A DNA stretch of 6,640 nt from JACQAI01 sp035507915 (lineage in GTDB: Bacteria; Pseudomonadota; Alphaproteobacteria; Elsterales; Elsteraceae). Each line of letters starts with the position of its first letter. Position 1 is the stretch's first letter. Below the pieces are notes generated by a model. The model was not told where the DNA came from, did no database searches, and saw nothing but the letters and a program-made list of their open reading frames with translations. Of this stretch, positions 6,587-6,640 are shown piece by piece. The stretch covers positions 1 through 6,640 of the forward strand of contig DATJNS010000109.1 in NCBI GenBank assembly GCA_035507915.1, read 5' to 3'. A program made the translations under genes and the position numbers.

Positions 6587-6640
6587 CGCGGCGCCCCATA
6601 ATAAGGATAACCGTAGTAGGCCGGCGGCGGCGCGTAGTAG
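6583..6640 (-). CDS. C-terminal end of a Tyr/Pro/Gly-rich protein, cut by the right edge
   Basis: Only the last 18 codons and the TGA at 6585-6583 are in the window. They encode YYAPPPAYYGYPYYGAPR, a low-complexity Tyr/Pro/Gly tail of the kind found at the end of many small exported or envelope proteins in GC-rich Proteobacteria. The codons (TAC, CCG, GCG, GGT) suit a GC-rich coding region, whereas the overlapping frame that would extend the TetR gene to the right uses rare TTA and CTA codons. The stop overlaps the proposed CTG start of the TetR gene, so the two may be co-transcribed. The protein family cannot be named from this fragment. Confidence 0.5.
   Translation of the reverse strand, partial: YYAPPPAYYGYPYYGAPR

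Noticed and set aside
5831..6601. Plus-strand open frame (256 codons) opposite the TetR gene
   Set aside because: Mirror frame of the TetR gene, whose HTH is clear on the minus strand. The plus-strand product is repetitive Arg/Gly/Ala/Glu sequence.

Overview
The window is GC-rich bacterial DNA with every supported gene on the minus strand, so transcription runs from the right edge to the left edge. GC-biased third positions, the STAS-cheY-cheA-cheW-receptor gene order and the AefR-like TetR regulator suggest an alphaproteobacterium, perhaps Rhodospirillales or Hyphomicrobiales. That placement is inference; no marker gene is present.

Layout in the direction of transcription: (1) 6640-6583, the C-terminal tail of an unidentified Tyr/Pro-rich protein cut by the right edge. 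(2) 6586-5912, a TetR/AcrR-family repressor whose helix-turn-helix frame has no ATG, GTG or TTG start; it either uses a CTG that overlaps the previous stop or its start is hidden by a one-base G-run difference. (3) 5911-5547, an intergenic region with an AT-rich core (about 5641-5790) holding a perfect 7+7 inverted repeat and a candidate promoter. (4) 5546 to the left edge, a compact chemosensory operon: STAS protein, CheY, CheA, CheW and a large chemoreceptor truncated by the window.

The operon forms one signalling chain. The receptor and CheW would control autophosphorylation of CheA. CheA has Hpt, P2-like, dimerisation, ATPase and CheW-like domains and passes phosphate to CheY. The STAS protein overlaps cheY by 4 bp, so it is probably an accessory part of the same pathway. 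CheR, CheB and CheD are not in the window and would be expected just beyond the left edge.

The most informative detail is in the receptor. Its cytoplasmic PAS domain carries the residues known from the heme-binding PAS domain of Pseudomonas aeruginosa Aer2/McpB: two His in an FHKNPAH motif, a Leu and a Trp, at the same spacing. The order cheY-cheA-cheW-receptor also matches the P. aeruginosa che2 cluster. This points to an oxygen (or other gas) sensing pathway. Unlike soluble P. aeruginosa Aer2, this receptor is membrane anchored and has a large predicted periplasmic domain, so it may combine two inputs. I see no clearly new system. The candidates for follow-up are the two-input receptor, the STAS protein and the TetR start anomaly.
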